Source: Cytophagales bacterium UBA2561
GTDB lineage: Bacteria; Bacteroidota; Bacteroidia; Cytophagales; Thermoflexibacteraceae
NCBI GenBank assembly: GCA_002340355.1
Contig: DDLX01000028.1
Span: forward strand, 62,001-126,000
DNA: 64,000 nt
Direction: 5' to 3'
This document shows, one piece after another, positions 8,099 to 18,800 of the stretch. The notes beneath the pieces are model-generated. The model made no database searches, was not told the origin of the DNA, and worked only from the letters and a program-made list of their open reading frames with translations. Both the position numbers and the translations under genes were made by a program. How positions within the stretch are numbered: the first letter of the stretch is position 1; the number at the start of each line of letters is the position of its first letter.

Positions 8099-8902
8099 AT
8101 GAAAGATTTTAGCTTCAAAATAATTTTCTTCATATTTAGTGGCTGGTTAATATTTGCCTGCCAGTCAGATGCTGAAAAAATCGGCGAACTTAATTACCGT
8201 ATTAAAGAAGACAGTTTGCTAATGGTGGAGTTAGACACAGAGAATGAAACATTACAACGTACGCTAGATTCGGCAGATGCTCTTCAACAAGCTCTTGGAT
8301 TAGGTGAGTTATCCAAGGCTGAAGCGATCCAAAAGGCACGGGAAATTGATAGTTTATTTAAAATTCAATCAGAAAAAATTGAAGACCTGAACCGTAAATT
8401 AAAATCGAAAGGTGCAAAATATAATATTCTCCGAAAGACTATCGCAAAACAAAAAAAAGAACTTGAAGAAGCTCGTGCCGAGAATGAGCGTCTAGCTTCC
8501 GAATTGGATGAAGCCCAGACGACAATTACTACGCTACGAACTGAAAATCAAGAAATTCGGACGAATTTAGATGAAAAGTCAACGCAACTTGCAGATAAAG
8601 AACGAGAGCTGGGTGACCTTAATGAGCAAATAACAGAAGCAAAATCAGCTCTTGAAACAGCCAAACGTGAAAAAGCTTCTGCCTCAGAAACTTTCTATGA
8701 TTTAGGTAAGGATTTGCGAGGGTTAGCTGATAAAGTGAGTGGGCTAACTAATAAAAAGAAGAAAACGGAGTTAGCTCAACAAGCCTATTGTGCCTTCAAA
8801 AAAGCACATCAATTAGGACATCGGAACGCCCTTTTTGATATGAATAGTTTATCATCGAATAGAAAATTAGGTAAATTTATTGATAAAAATAAGTGTGACT
8901 AA
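8099..8902 (+). CDS. Coiled-coil lipoprotein
   Basis: The start is the ATG at 8099 (MKDFSFKIIFFIFSGWLIFA) rather than a TTG at 8087. The lipobox IFAC at about residue 21 predicts a lipidated, exported protein of 267 residues. Residues ~25-215 are almost continuous heptad coiled coil (runs of KELEEARAENERLASELDEA type). A short C-terminal globular part (about 215-267) contains two Cys (YCAFKKAHQLGHR and NKCD) that may pair. Similar lipoproteins are common in Bacteroidota and are thought to span or organise the periplasm, but no specific role is established. No neighbour suggests a partner. Confidence 0.7.
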   Translation: MKDFSFKIIFFIFSGWLIFACQSDAEKIGELNYRIKEDSLLMVELDTENETLQRTLDSADALQQALGLGELSKAEAIQKAREIDSLFKIQSEKIEDLNRKLKSKGAKYNILRKTIAKQKKELEEARAENERLASELDEAQTTITTLRTENQEIRTNLDEKSTQLADKERELGDLNEQITEAKSALETAKREKASASETFYDLGKDLRGLADKVSGLTNKKKKTELAQQAYCAFKKAHQLGHRNALFDMNSLSSNRKLGKFIDKNKCD

Positions 8903-9110
8903 TCAGAGCTTGATATCTACACAAAATGGAGACTGATTTTAATATCTTTTTTGTATCCTTTTGATTTTCAGAAGGATATTTTTTTATCATTTCATCATAC
9001 GTATTTGAGTTGGTTCAAAATACTTAGAGGCTTTGAGTCAAAAAGGAACGTTTTTGAACTAAATTTGTTATTTTGCATACCTGATTCTGTTCAAAAAATA
9101 CATCAACATC

Positions 9111-10202
9111 ATGTTCGACTATATCACCAAAACGACCTTCTACGGAAACACACCCCTCAACTGGTTTTTAACCTTTATGCTCATGATGCTCTCTGTTATT
9201 GTAGGGCGTGCTGTCTATTGGGCTATTGGTAAGACAATCAAGCGATTAACAGCACAAACGCGTACCCGATTAGACGATATTCTGGTTGATATGATTGAAG
9301 AACCATTTGTCCTTTTTATTACTTTATTCGGAATCCGACAAAGTTTTAAGTTATTGACTCTTTCATCTACTGTAGAATCATTGGTTAAAAATATATATCA
9401 TTTTTGTCTGGTTTTTACTACAGCATGGTTAATTACTCGGTTGTTTAATTCTTTAGTGGAAGAGTACGTTGTACCGATGGTTGAGAAGTCTGAAACAGAT
9501 TTAGATGATTTATTACTGCCTTTTATTCGTAAGTTTATCAATGTCACGATTTGGGTCTTAGCCGTCATTATGGCGTTGAATAATGCAGGATATGATGTCG
9601 GAGCGATCTTAGCGGGGCTTGGTATTGGGGGCTTAGCTTTTGCATTGGCAGCCAAAGAAACAGTCTCGAACTTGATTGGAGCAGTAACGATTTTTATTGA
9701 TCGTCCATTTGCTGTAGGAGAACTCATTCGCTTTGAAGGATATACGGCACGAGTTGAAGAAATTGGAATGCGAAGTACAAGGCTTCGAGTTCTATTTGAG
9801 GAGCGTGCTTTAGTTGTTCCTAACTCTGATTTAGTCAATACTAAAATTGTGAATATTTCTGCTGAACCAAGTCGGGTGTATGATATTGTTTTCCCTTTTT
9901 CCTTGAATACTTCTACAACACGTCTCAAAAAAGCACAAGAATTAATCATTCAAATAATTGATAATCATAAATATACCGAAAATAAAAAAATGGTCGGTTG
10001 TAAATTGGGAGTTTCAGTTGTTGAAATAACAGTTAAATTTTGGGTTACACACGATTGTCTAGATGAATATTTGGATTATTTATCTATTCGAGCGCAGATT
10101 TATATGCAAGTTTTTGAAGCTTTCGAAAAAGAAGGATTGCGTATTGCTAGACCCTCAGGTGAAATGGTAACAGGACGTACCATTAATCCTGAGATTGAAT
10201 AG
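9111..10202 (+). CDS. MscS-family mechanosensitive ion channel
   Basis: The 363-residue protein has two or three N-terminal membrane segments (about 17-40, 62-82 and 95-118) and a further pair at about 140-185. The pore helix is AGLGIGGLAFALAAKETVSN, matching the Gly/Ala-rich TM3 of MscS. It is followed by the beta domain FIDRPFAVGELIRFEGYTA, V-x-x-I-G-x-R-S-T and VPNSDLVNTKI. The C-terminal alpha/beta domain (about 250-350) is normal. This is a full-length simple MscS that should open under membrane tension to release solutes on osmotic downshock. It is followed by a short hairpin terminator and stands alone. Confidence 0.9.
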   Translation: MFDYITKTTFYGNTPLNWFLTFMLMMLSVIVGRAVYWAIGKTIKRLTAQTRTRLDDILVDMIEEPFVLFITLFGIRQSFKLLTLSSTVESLVKNIYHFCLVFTTAWLITRLFNSLVEEYVVPMVEKSETDLDDLLLPFIRKFINVTIWVLAVIMALNNAGYDVGAILAGLGIGGLAFALAAKETVSNLIGAVTIFIDRPFAVGELIRFEGYTARVEEIGMRSTRLRVLFEERALVVPNSDLVNTKIVNISAEPSRVYDIVFPFSLNTSTTRLKKAQELIIQIIDNHKYTENKKMVGCKLGVSVVEITVKFWVTHDCLDEYLDYLSIRAQIYMQVFEAFEKEGLRIARPSGEMVTGRTINPEIE

Positions 10203-10232
10203 ATTTTTTATCTTATCTTTCTTCTTTTGGTC

Positions 10233-10247
10233 AAACCTGTCAGGTTT
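10233..10247 (+). terminator. Short hairpin after mscS-like gene
   Basis: AAACCTG (10233-10239) and CAGGTTT (10241-10247) form a compact inverted repeat followed by TAAAA, 31 bp after the channel stop. The same AAACCTG/CAGGTTT arms recur in the stronger hairpin after gltX. Confidence 0.4.
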
Positions 10248-10405
10248 TAAAACGTAATGTGTTTTTAAATTATAAAATCCCAAAAATTATTTACTTTCGT
10301 TGAATTTGCTTCTCAAAATCAATATGCTTAGAATCTATTTTGGCATTAAATTTTAGGTAGATTGAGAAGTGGGTTTTTAAGTTTATTAAAAAAGAGTCGC
10401 ATTTT

Positions 10406-13400
10406 ATGAAACAGCAACGCAAAGGAGTCCCGTTACGCTTTAAACAATGGGGAGGATTTGGGATTATTCTGCTTGTTATGGCAGGAATTAATGTATTTTC
10501 TCTTCTAAAGTTGGATACCTTAAAGGATGATTTAGATGAAGTAACACTAAGAGGATTGCCAAGTGTTATCTTAATTGGAGACATTGAGGCGAATATTTCC
10601 AAATTCCGAATTGCTGAAACAGGTTATGCAACTGCTTCGGATAAAGTTTTAAAATATGAATATGAAACAATTCTGACCAAATCACGAGATACTATCGAAC
10701 GAGATCGCCGAGAATATGAACAAAAAGTCCGCACAGCTCAAGAAAAAAACTTCTACACATCCTTTGCTCGAAAGTGGAATAAATATTTAGAATTACATGA
10801 GAAATTCATGGATTTCTCAAGACAAGGGCAACGAGATGAAGCTATACAATTACTCAACACTAGTCAATTACGTCTTTTCGAAGATTTTACTACAGATCTA
10901 CAACAACTTGTCCGAATTAATAAAGCAAATTCTATTATTGCTACCCGAAATGCAAAATATACGTATGACCAGACTTTTTTAATTACGATTTGGGTTTTTA
11001 TGGCTACTTTTCTTTTATCCTTAGCAATTACTTGGTATCTAGTTCGTTCGGTTTCCCTTCCACTCAAAGAGTTGAGTTTAGCTGCTGATGCAGTAGCTAA
11101 AGGTGATGTAGATGTTAAATTAAAGATTCGAACCAAGGATGAAATAGGTGATTTGGCATTGTCTTTTAATCAAATGACACATTCCCTAAAAGAGGTTCGT
11201 ACTACGAATGCTCAAAAAAATTGGGTCAAGAATGGACTCAATCAACTTAATGATACCATTCGAGGAGATCACGATGTGCAGACTTTAGCAAAACGAGTGG
11301 TTACATTTTTGTCCAAATATATGGAGGCACAAGTGGGCGTTTTTTATCTGAGTGATGAAACTCGGAAAGTGGTGCAGTTGATTGCTAGCTATGCGTTTTC
11401 ACATCGGAAAAGCCCACAAAATACAGTTAAGGTAGGGGAGGGGATTGTTGGACAAGCGGCTTATGAGAAAGAAATTATTCTATTGACTGATTTGCCACAT
11501 GACTATATGGCGATTGATTCAGCACTAGGAGATACAACCGCTCGCCACGTGATTATCGTTCCATTTTTGTATGAAGATGATTTAATTGGAGTGATGGAAT
11601 TTGCGACATACAGAAAATTTAGAGAGCGTGAACAAGAATTTCTAAAAACAGTAGCCGAACCAATTGCTGTAGCTTTTAATTCGGTACAATCAAATTACAA
11701 AATTAAATTTTTGTTACAAGAGTCTAAACGACAAAGCCAAACACTTCAAACACAACAGAACGAGTTGCGGAAAGCCAATCAAGTGCTGGAAAAACAAACA
11801 AAAGCCCTTCGGAAGTCTGAAAGTAAACTTCGTACTCAACAAGAAGAACTCCAAGCAGCCAACGAAGAGTTGGAAGAAAAAACACAATATTTACAACAAC
11901 AAAAACTAGAAATTAGCAAGAAGAATAAGGATTTAGAGCAAATACGTAGTGACCTTGAAACTAAAGCAAAAGAACTGGAAATTACAGGAAAATATAAATC
12001 GGAGTTTTTGGCAAATATGTCTCATGAACTCCGAACGCCATTAAATAGCCTTTTAATCTTAGCACAAAGCCTGACCGAAGATACCGAAAATAATTTAACT
12101 GAGGATCAACATAAATCGGCTGAGATTATTTATAAAAGCGGAAATGACTTGCTTAATCTTATAAATGATATCTTGGATTTATCTAAGATTGAATCAGGTA
12201 AATTGCGTCTCTCCTTTGAAACCTTTCGGTTCTCAGAAATTGTACAAAATATAGAATATACATTTGGGCATATGGCTCAGGAGAAGAAGTTAGCATTAAA
12301 TTTTGATATAGCGAAAGAACTTCCCGAATTTCTGAAAACAGATCGGCAGCGATTGGAGCAAATTGTTAAGAATTTGCTTTCAAATGCCATCAAATTTACT
12401 AGTGAGGGGAGTGTGACAGTGCAATTTTTTCGTCCGACTTCTGAGGTGGATTTATCTCAAAGTAAACTTAATCCTGAGGACAGTTTCGGAATGGCTGTTA
12501 TTGACACAGGAATTGGAATACCCGAGAATAAAAGTTTATTAATTTTTGAAGCTTTCCAACAGGCAGATGGAAGCACCTCAAGACAATACGGTGGGACAGG
12601 ATTGGGATTATCCATTTCTAAAGAGCTTTCTCGTTTACTTGGTGGTGAGATTCAGCTGAAAAGTGAAACGGGCAAGGGGTCAACATTTACCGTATATCTG
12701 CCCCTCGAAAAATCTAATAATGTAAATTTAAATAAACTTCCATTACCAAATGAATCTAGTTTTGTAGCTAAAAAAGAATTCCATTTCCCAAAAACAATTC
12801 GTTCAACTTCGCTAAAAACGCCTGAAAAACCTTTACAGAAATCTTTACAAAGATCTTTACAAAAATCAACAGTGGGTCAAATCAAGGATGATCGTTCACA
12901 AATTACTGCCAATGATTTGGTGATTCTGATTATTGAAGATGACACTAACTTTGCTCAGATTTTGCAACGGCAATGCCGAACTAAGGGATTCAAAAGTATC
13001 GTTACATCAAGTGGTGAGGAAGGACTTTCATTAGCCAATAAATATACTCCTTCTGCCATTATTCTGGATATTCGATTGCCTGATATTAGTGGATGGGAAG
13101 TACTGGAGAGATTAAAAGAAACTCCACAACACCGACATATTCCGATTCATATGATGTCTGGCGAAGAAGCCCGCCAAGATGCGTTACAAAAAGGTGCAAT
13201 TGGCTTTCTCAATAAGCCTGTTCGCAAAACGGATCTAGACCGTGCTTTTGGTAAAATCAAAAATGTAGTTCATAAGACAATCAAGGATTTGCTATTAATT
13301 GAAGATGATCCTAATCTTCGTCTTAGTGTTAAGAAGCTTATAGGGGAAAATGATCTTCAAATTACGGATGCGGCTACAGGAAAAGAAGCATTTGAAAAAC

Positions 13401-14086
13401 TTTCACAATATCAGTTTGATTGTGTTGTGTTGGACTTAGGATTACCTGACATGACAGGATTTGAATTAATTGAAAAACTTGAAAAAACAAGAGATATACA
13501 CATTCCACCAATTATTGTTTATACGGGTCGGGAGATTTCGAGAGAGGAAGAAAATCGTCTTCGAGAGTATGCCGATTCGATCATCATTAAAGGAGTCAAA
13601 TCCGAAGATCGTTTGTTAGATGAAACAGCACTTTTCCTACATCGAATTATTGAAAATATGCCACAAGACAAGCGAAAAATTATTCAGAAATTATATGATA
13701 AGGATGAAATCTTTAGAGGTAAAAAATTACTTTTAGTGGATGATGATATGAGAAATGTTTTTGCTCTTTCACGGGTTTTAAGAGAAAAGGAAATGAAGAT
13801 TTTAAAAGCTGAGAATGGTGAAAAAGCACTCAAAATTTTAACACAAAATCCCGATATTAATCTGGTTTTGATGGATATTATGATGCCTGTGATGGATGGT
13901 TATGAAGCCATGACTAAGATTCGAGAAATGGCTTTATTCAAAGAATTGCCAGTTATTGCATTGACAGCAAAAGCGATGAAGGAAGACCGTCAGAAATGTC
14001 TTGAAGCGGGCGCAAGTGATTACTTGACTAAACCTGTAGATACGGAGCGATTACTATCAACAATGCGAGTTTGGCTTTATAAATAA
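10406..14086 (+). CDS. Hybrid sensor histidine kinase with three receiver domains
   Basis: The product has 1226 residues. TM1 is at about 16-36; a periplasmic four-helix-bundle sensor (MCP-like) lies between it and TM2 at about 190-212. Then follow HAMP (213-265), GAF (about 290-425), a coiled coil (430-525), HisKA with phospho-accepting H540 in MSHELRTPLN, and HATPase with N-box NLLSNAIKF, DTGIGIPE and GTGLGLS. The C-terminus has three REC domains with acceptor Asp at D888 (ILDIRLPD), D1010 (LDLGLPD) and D1157 (MDIMMPVMDG). REC3 keeps the T and K of the switch (ALTAKAM, LTKPVD). No HPt domain and no output domain are present, so a separate HPt/response regulator must receive the signal. The gene stands alone and ends at a strong bidirectional hairpin. 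Confidence 0.92.
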   Translation: MKQQRKGVPLRFKQWGGFGIILLVMAGINVFSLLKLDTLKDDLDEVTLRGLPSVILIGDIEANISKFRIAETGYATASDKVLKYEYETILTKSRDTIERDRREYEQKVRTAQEKNFYTSFARKWNKYLELHEKFMDFSRQGQRDEAIQLLNTSQLRLFEDFTTDLQQLVRINKANSIIATRNAKYTYDQTFLITIWVFMATFLLSLAITWYLVRSVSLPLKELSLAADAVAKGDVDVKLKIRTKDEIGDLALSFNQMTHSLKEVRTTNAQKNWVKNGLNQLNDTIRGDHDVQTLAKRVVTFLSKYMEAQVGVFYLSDETRKVVQLIASYAFSHRKSPQNTVKVGEGIVGQAAYEKEIILLTDLPHDYMAIDSALGDTTARHVIIVPFLYEDDLIGVMEFATYRKFREREQEFLKTVAEPIAVAFNSVQSNYKIKFLLQESKRQSQTLQTQQNELRKANQVLEKQTKALRKSESKLRTQQEELQAANEELEEKTQYLQQQKLEISKKNKDLEQIRSDLETKAKELEITGKYKSEFLANMSHELRTPLNSLLILAQSLTEDTENNLTEDQHKSAEIIYKSGNDLLNLINDILDLSKIESGKLRLSFETFRFSEIVQNIEYTFGHMAQEKKLALNFDIAKELPEFLKTDRQRLEQIVKNLLSNAIKFTSEGSVTVQFFRPTSEVDLSQSKLNPEDSFGMAVIDTGIGIPENKSLLIFEAFQQADGSTSRQYGGTGLGLSISKELSRLLGGEIQLKSETGKGSTFTVYLPLEKSNNVNLNKLPLPNESSFVAKKEFHFPKTIRSTSLKTPEKPLQKSLQRSLQKSTVGQIKDDRSQITANDLVILIIEDDTNFAQILQRQCRTKGFKSIVTSSGEEGLSLANKYTPSAIILDIRLPDISGWEVLERLKETPQHRHIPIHMMSGEEARQDALQKGAIGFLNKPVRKTDLDRAFGKIKNVVHKTIKDLLLIEDDPNLRLSVKKLIGENDLQITDAATGKEAFEKLSQYQFDCVVLDLGLPDMTGFELIEKLEKTRDIHIPPIIVYTGREISREEENRLREYADSIIIKGVKSEDRLLDETALFLHRIIENMPQDKRKIIQKLYDKDEIFRGKKLLLVDDDMRNVFALSRVLREKEMKILKAENGEKALKILTQNPDINLVLMDIMMPVMDGYEAMTKIREMALFKELPVIALTAKAMKEDRQKCLEAGASDYLTKPVDTERLLSTMRVWLYK

Positions 14087-14090
14087 ACTT

Positions 14091-14139
14091 TATGTCAAAT
14101 TTCATAGTAAAAGACTTAACTACTATGAAATTTGACATA
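14091..14139. terminator. Bidirectional terminator, 19-bp perfect inverted repeat
   Basis: Arms at 14091-14109 and 14121-14139 are perfect reverse complements (TATGTCAAATTTCATAGTA and partner) with an 11-nt loop. The repeat sits exactly between the convergent kinase and DUF3467 genes, which explains it as a shared terminator. Confidence 0.75.
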
Positions 14140-14154
14140 GAACTTTACTAGAAA

Positions 14155-14478
14155 TTATGCCTCGCCCATTGTTCCGCCAAAGTTCATTGGAAAAGCAGAA
14201 GGTTCTCGGTCGCTCTGAATATCACCAAAATGATTTTCGTATTTGTCAATATTTTCTTGTAGGGCTTTTGCAAACTTTTTTGCATTATCAGGGCTTAGAA
14301 TAATGCGAGATTGCACCTTTGCCTTCGGGACTCCAGGCATTAATCGAATAAAATCAAATATAAATTCGCTGTGTGAGTGAGCAATCATGACCAAATTGGC
14401 ATAGACTCCTTCCGCAATATCTTCAGAGAGTTCAATATTGATTTGTTGATTTTTGTTTTCAGGATTTTCGTCATTCAT
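14155..14478 (-). CDS. DUF3467 domain protein
   Basis: This 107-residue cytoplasmic protein matches DUF3467 over almost its whole length. Visible family blocks are ELSEDIAEGVYANL, HSHSEFIFDFIRLMPGVPKA, KVQSRIILSPDNAKKFAKAL and ENIDKYEN. The N-terminal ~12 residues are polar and Asn-rich. The family is widespread in bacteria and its function is not established. Convergent with the hybrid kinase; upstream of it on the same strand is pdhB, separated by a terminator, so it is probably transcribed on its own. Confidence 0.85.
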   Translation of the reverse strand: MNDENPENKNQQINIELSEDIAEGVYANLVMIAHSHSEFIFDFIRLMPGVPKAKVQSRIILSPDNAKKFAKALQENIDKYENHFGDIQSDREPSAFPMNFGGTMGEA

Positions 14479-14508
14479 ATTTTGATAGTTTTAGATACCT
14501 TAAAAACC

Positions 14509-14536
14509 AAAAGTAGGGCTTACAAACCCTACTTTT
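14509..14536 (-). terminator. Terminator downstream of pdhB
   Basis: A perfect 10-bp stem (14509-14518 AAAAGTAGGG with 14527-14536 CCCTACTTTT) has an 8-nt loop. Read on the minus strand it is followed by GGTTTTTAAGG, and it lies 76 bp past the pdhB stop. Confidence 0.7.
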
Positions 14537-14611
14537 CTAATTTCTACCAAAAAAATCTATCAAGAAAGCTTTTAGATAGTTCTATTCTTAATAAGATATA
14601 AAATTTCTTGT

Positions 14612-15595
14612 CTAAGAATTGACATAGAGTACATTTTTGACCGCTTCTACGGTTCGTTTGATACTTGGGAGAGTAGCCTCGATTAAAGTAGGTGCATAAG
14701 CCAAAGGAACATCTTCTGAATTAATGCGATGAACGGGAGCATCTAAGTAATCAAAGGCAAAACGCTGAACATGATGCGAAATATCGGTAGAAAGTGAAGC
14801 AGTAGGCCAAGCTTCTTCAATAATAACTAAACGATTTGTCTTCTTGACCGATTCGATAACAGTTCGATAATCAATAGGTTTTACGCTTCGCAAATCAATA
14901 ACTTCTGCCGAAATGTTTTCTTTGGCTAGCTCTTCAGCAGATGATACAGCAACCTTCATCATTTTCCCGAAAGAAACCAAAGTTACATCTGTTCCTGTTT
15001 TTACGATTTTAGCTTGCCCAATTGGAATAAGATATTCTTCTTCAGGAACTTCACCTTTATCACCATACATTAGTTCAGATTCCATAAAAATGACAGGATC
15101 ATTGTCACGAATTGCGGATTTCAGTAGTCCTTTGGCATCGTAAGGAGTTGAAGGAACAAGTACTTTCAAACCTGCACAGTTAGCATACCAATTTTCAAAA
15201 TTTTGGGAGTGTTGTGCAGCTAATTGCCCTGCATTTCCTGTAGGACCTCGGAATACAATCGGTACAGAATATTGTCCTCCTGACATGGAGTACATTTTAG
15301 CGGCACTACTGATAATTTGATCAATGGCAACAAGTGAAAAATTGAAAGTCATAAATTCAACAATCGGACGTAAACCATTCATAGCAGCACCAACTCCAAC
15401 ACCACTAAATCCTAATTCGGCAATAGGGGTATCAAAGACTCGTTTCGCTCCAAATTCATCTAGCATTCCTTGACTGACTTTGTAGGCTCCATTGTATTCG
15501 GCAACTTCTTCACCCATCAGAAATATGGATTCATCTCTTCGCATTTCTTCGGACATTGCCTCACGGAGGGCTTCTCTAAATTGGATTTCTCTCAT
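14612..15595 (-). CDS. pdhB: Pyruvate dehydrogenase E1 component, beta subunit
   Basis: The 327-residue product has the normal length and order of a transketolase-like E1 beta subunit. The N-terminal block is REIQFREALREAMSEEM, followed by FLMGEEVAEYNGAYKVSQG, DTPIAELGFSGVGVGAA and the pyrimidine-binding region FNFSLVAIDQI. Further on are RGPTGNAGQLAAQHSQ, the typical VPSTPYDAKGLL and the C-terminal transketolase domain with VSFGKM and RLVIIEEAWP. With the alpha subunit it decarboxylates pyruvate using thiamine diphosphate and passes the acetyl group to the E2 lipoyl domain. The alpha subunit and E2 are not next to it, so the complex is encoded at separate loci, as in other Cytophagales. A branched-chain 2-oxo acid enzyme is the main alternative, but the sequence fits PdhB better. 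Confidence 0.92.
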   Translation of the reverse strand: MREIQFREALREAMSEEMRRDESIFLMGEEVAEYNGAYKVSQGMLDEFGAKRVFDTPIAELGFSGVGVGAAMNGLRPIVEFMTFNFSLVAIDQIISSAAKMYSMSGGQYSVPIVFRGPTGNAGQLAAQHSQNFENWYANCAGLKVLVPSTPYDAKGLLKSAIRDNDPVIFMESELMYGDKGEVPEEEYLIPIGQAKIVKTGTDVTLVSFGKMMKVAVSSAEELAKENISAEVIDLRSVKPIDYRTVIESVKKTNRLVIIEEAWPTASLSTDISHHVQRFAFDYLDAPVHRINSEDVPLAYAPTLIEATLPSIKRTVEAVKNVLYVNS

Positions 15596-15723
15596 TGTAT
15601 TTTTGGGTATTTGATTAATCGTAAAAATACAAAAACTCTTTTATTTTCCTAATACTTGACATGTATCGCTATCTTAAATCCTATAAAAGTAAAAGTGTTT
15701 GATTGGTATATTTTTATTATAAT

Positions 15724-15757
15724 TATTAAAAAATAAATATATGATGATATATTCATA
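15724..15757 (+). repeat. Dispersed AT-rich intergenic repeat, copy A
   Basis: This 34-bp stretch in the pdhB to ankyrin gap is matched in reverse orientation at 32549-32582 with one mismatch; 26 of the bases are contiguous and identical. It contains a TATATGATGATA core. See the second copy near gltX. Confidence 0.5.
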
Positions 15758-15874
15758 ATATAAAAACCCAAATCATTCTATCCTATAAGATTAATAAGTC
15801 ATCAATATTACGTTCAAAAAAACTAACTTTATTCCCTAATATTCAAATTACCTGAACAACTAAACATATGTTTC

Positions 15875-18800
15875 ATGCAAAAGATACTTTTCAAATTACT
15901 AGTAATCAGTATTTTATTTTCTATATCTTTTCAAAATTTTGCTCAAAAACTATCTAAAAAAGAAAATCAGTTTTGGCAGGCAATAAAAACCAATAATCTG
16001 GAGTTAGCCGAAAAATACCTTCATAAAGGTGTAAATCCAAATGTCCAAAATCTGGAGGGAAATACTCCCATTTTTTGGGCATTAGCTTCTCGGAAATTCA
16101 AATTAGCCCAATTACTTGTTGACTACAAAGCCGATATAAATGCTCCGATTTATGGAAATTCGATGATTCCCGAAAAGGCAACTATGTTGATGTTGGCTTG
16201 TAATGGAAATACACCCACTAACCTGAAAATTACGGAGTTTCTACTCAAAAATAAGGCAGAAGTAAATACCGTTATTTCGGCAGAAAATTTAAGTCATGAT
16301 TTTTCGGCTTTGCACATTGCCATACTCAATCGAAATCCTTATGCAGTTAAATTATTACTAGAAAATGGAGCAAAAGTTGGACAAAAAATTAAGAATAATC
16401 CTCGTTATGAGAATTTTACACCTTTGGCTTTGGCTTTGAATCAGGGTGTCGACTCTAAAGCAGATGAAGACTTGATTGAAACTTTGTTGCGTCATGGAGC
16501 AAAAATTCGGCAAGATCTTACTTTTCGTGATGGTATAACTGTTCCTTATGAAGTACTATTTTTTAGTATCAAGCACAAAGCAACGTATGAATCTCTCAAG
16601 AGAGTAGCTCAAAACTTACAAAAAAATGGAGCAGATTTTAAACAGGTCTTTGAACTTCCTAACTACAAAGGGGAACTATTGCCATTTGTCGCAAAGTACA
16701 ATGAGGAAAAAATAGTACACACTTTACTTTGTTGTTTGCCGTCAAAAGGTCTTAACGCTCAGGTTATTCATTCCAGTAATAGAGATGAAATTGGTTATAC
16801 CGCTTTACATTTTGCCATTCAAAGGAAACGCAAACCTATGGCAAAACATTTACTAAATCACGTAGATACAACCTTAAAGGCGCAAAATGGAAAAACGGCA
16901 ATGGATTTAGGTCGTGAAAGTGGATTCTATAATAGGTTATTTTTTCTTGAGAGCATAACTCAGGAGGATATTCCACAATTTGATGCCGATAGTTTATTGA
17001 AAATTTTGGCACGAAGCAAAGGGGAAAAAAGAATAAATAACCTAACCGAATTGGGAAAAAATTATATTACGTATTTTCAACTTCAGGAAGCTGAAAAAAA
17101 CCTTCAGGAAGCATTGCGGTTGGCAAAGCAGTTAGGATATAAAAATGGAATCGCTTCCGCATTTAATCTACTGGGAAATTTATATTTACAAAAAACTTAC
17201 TTCAGATCTTATATAACATCAGAAGGTGAATTATTGTCTAAGGTTCAAGAAATGAATGTACAACCAAGTACAATCAATAAAATTTCTGATCCATTTCAAA
17301 GCTGGTCAGATTATAATATTCTGATATTGAATCAGATAAGTAAAAATAAGTATCAAGGCGTAAGCACCAAGTTTGCAGAGGGTGTCAAGTTAAAGGTCAA
17401 GCGAAAAATATTTGATACATTAAGCTGGACAAAAGCCAATCATTATTTTGCGAATGCACAGCAGATTCGTTTACAGCAAAAAGGAGAATCTAAATTATGG
17501 GGAATTCATCAAGCAATTAAAAATTTGGAGCAAGAAAGCAAGTATCTTAATGCCGAAAAATTATATCTTAAGTGGGTAAAAATCCGAGAAGTAGGGGAGG
17601 ACTCAATCAAACTTATCTGGGCTTTACGGGATTTTGGACAGTTTTATAAAAGGCAACATCAATATAAAAAGGCAGACGAGTGTTTTCAGAAAATAATTAC
17701 ATATTACCAAAAAACAGATGTTTCAAAGGCAGTCGATTTTTGTATAAATTTAGCAAATGATACGGGATACTCAAATGACTCGATTATTCGGGCAGAGGGA
17801 AAAACGTGGCAATACAATTATTATGAACAAGCCCTCGAATTGAGTAAAAGCATCAAAGATTCGGTACTCAAAAATAATATTTACAGACAAATAGCCGATG
17901 AGTTACAGTCAAGAATTTGGTATTGGATACCCCAAAAAGAAGACCACAGACATATAGAAATTTACTTAAAAACCCGAAAACTTCAAAATAAACCTAACAA
18001 ATTAATGGAGTCTTTGGTGATGGTAATCCATCGTTTACCAAATAATACCAAAAAACAGGATTACTTTCATCAGTTAGGAGTATTGCTGAAAAAAAGTGGC
18101 TATAATAAAAAACGCTTTTGGTTAGATTATGCTTATTTTTATCAGCATCACTTTCAAGAATACGCCAAAGCATTTGAATTAAAGATCAATCTTTATGATA
18201 AAAAACATCTGACTTTGATTGAGGCAAAAAATCCAATTGACTGGCTTATTTTCAAGAAAGGAGATAAAAACCAAGCCCAAAGGTGTCTTCGAATTTTGGA
18301 TAAGTTTTTGGAAAGTCATAGCCAAACAGAAGAAAAAATTTGGGCATTTCGCCTAAAAAGTCATTTATTTCAATACTTAGAAAATTACGCCGAAGCCGCC
18401 GAAAATCGGGAAAAGATATTGAGTTTTGAAAACAAGAATCCACAAGAAAATAGTAAAGATTTTGCCGATACTGGTTTTCTATTTCAATTAGCCAAAAATC
18501 AAGAAAAATCCTTGAACTATTTTCGTAAATCCTTAGAAATTAATCAAAAGTATTTAGAATTAGAACCTCAAGTCCCGATTCATATTTTGAAAATAGCCTA
18601 TTGTTATGAATCCTTTAATGATATTCGGGATGCTGAGAAGCAATATGTTCGAGCCTTTAAAACCGCAAAGGAAAATCTTGGAAAAAGCAAAGGAGTTTTA
18701 GAACGTTATGTTCTCAATTTACATACGGCTCATGAAGTTTCCTTGCGGATAAGTCAGTTTTATGCCGAAAAGAAAAATCAGAAAAAACGAGCTTTGCAAT

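Noticed and set aside
8951..9232. 93-codon frame before the MscS gene
   Set aside because: It overlaps the MscS start in another frame, begins in a T-rich stretch and reads like a frame-shifted copy of the channel DNA (Cys/His-rich, no natural composition).
9398..9949. 183-codon minus-strand frame inside the MscS gene
   Set aside because: It lies wholly within a well-supported channel gene on the other strand; its composition (Ser/Thr/Arg-rich) is that of an antisense shadow.
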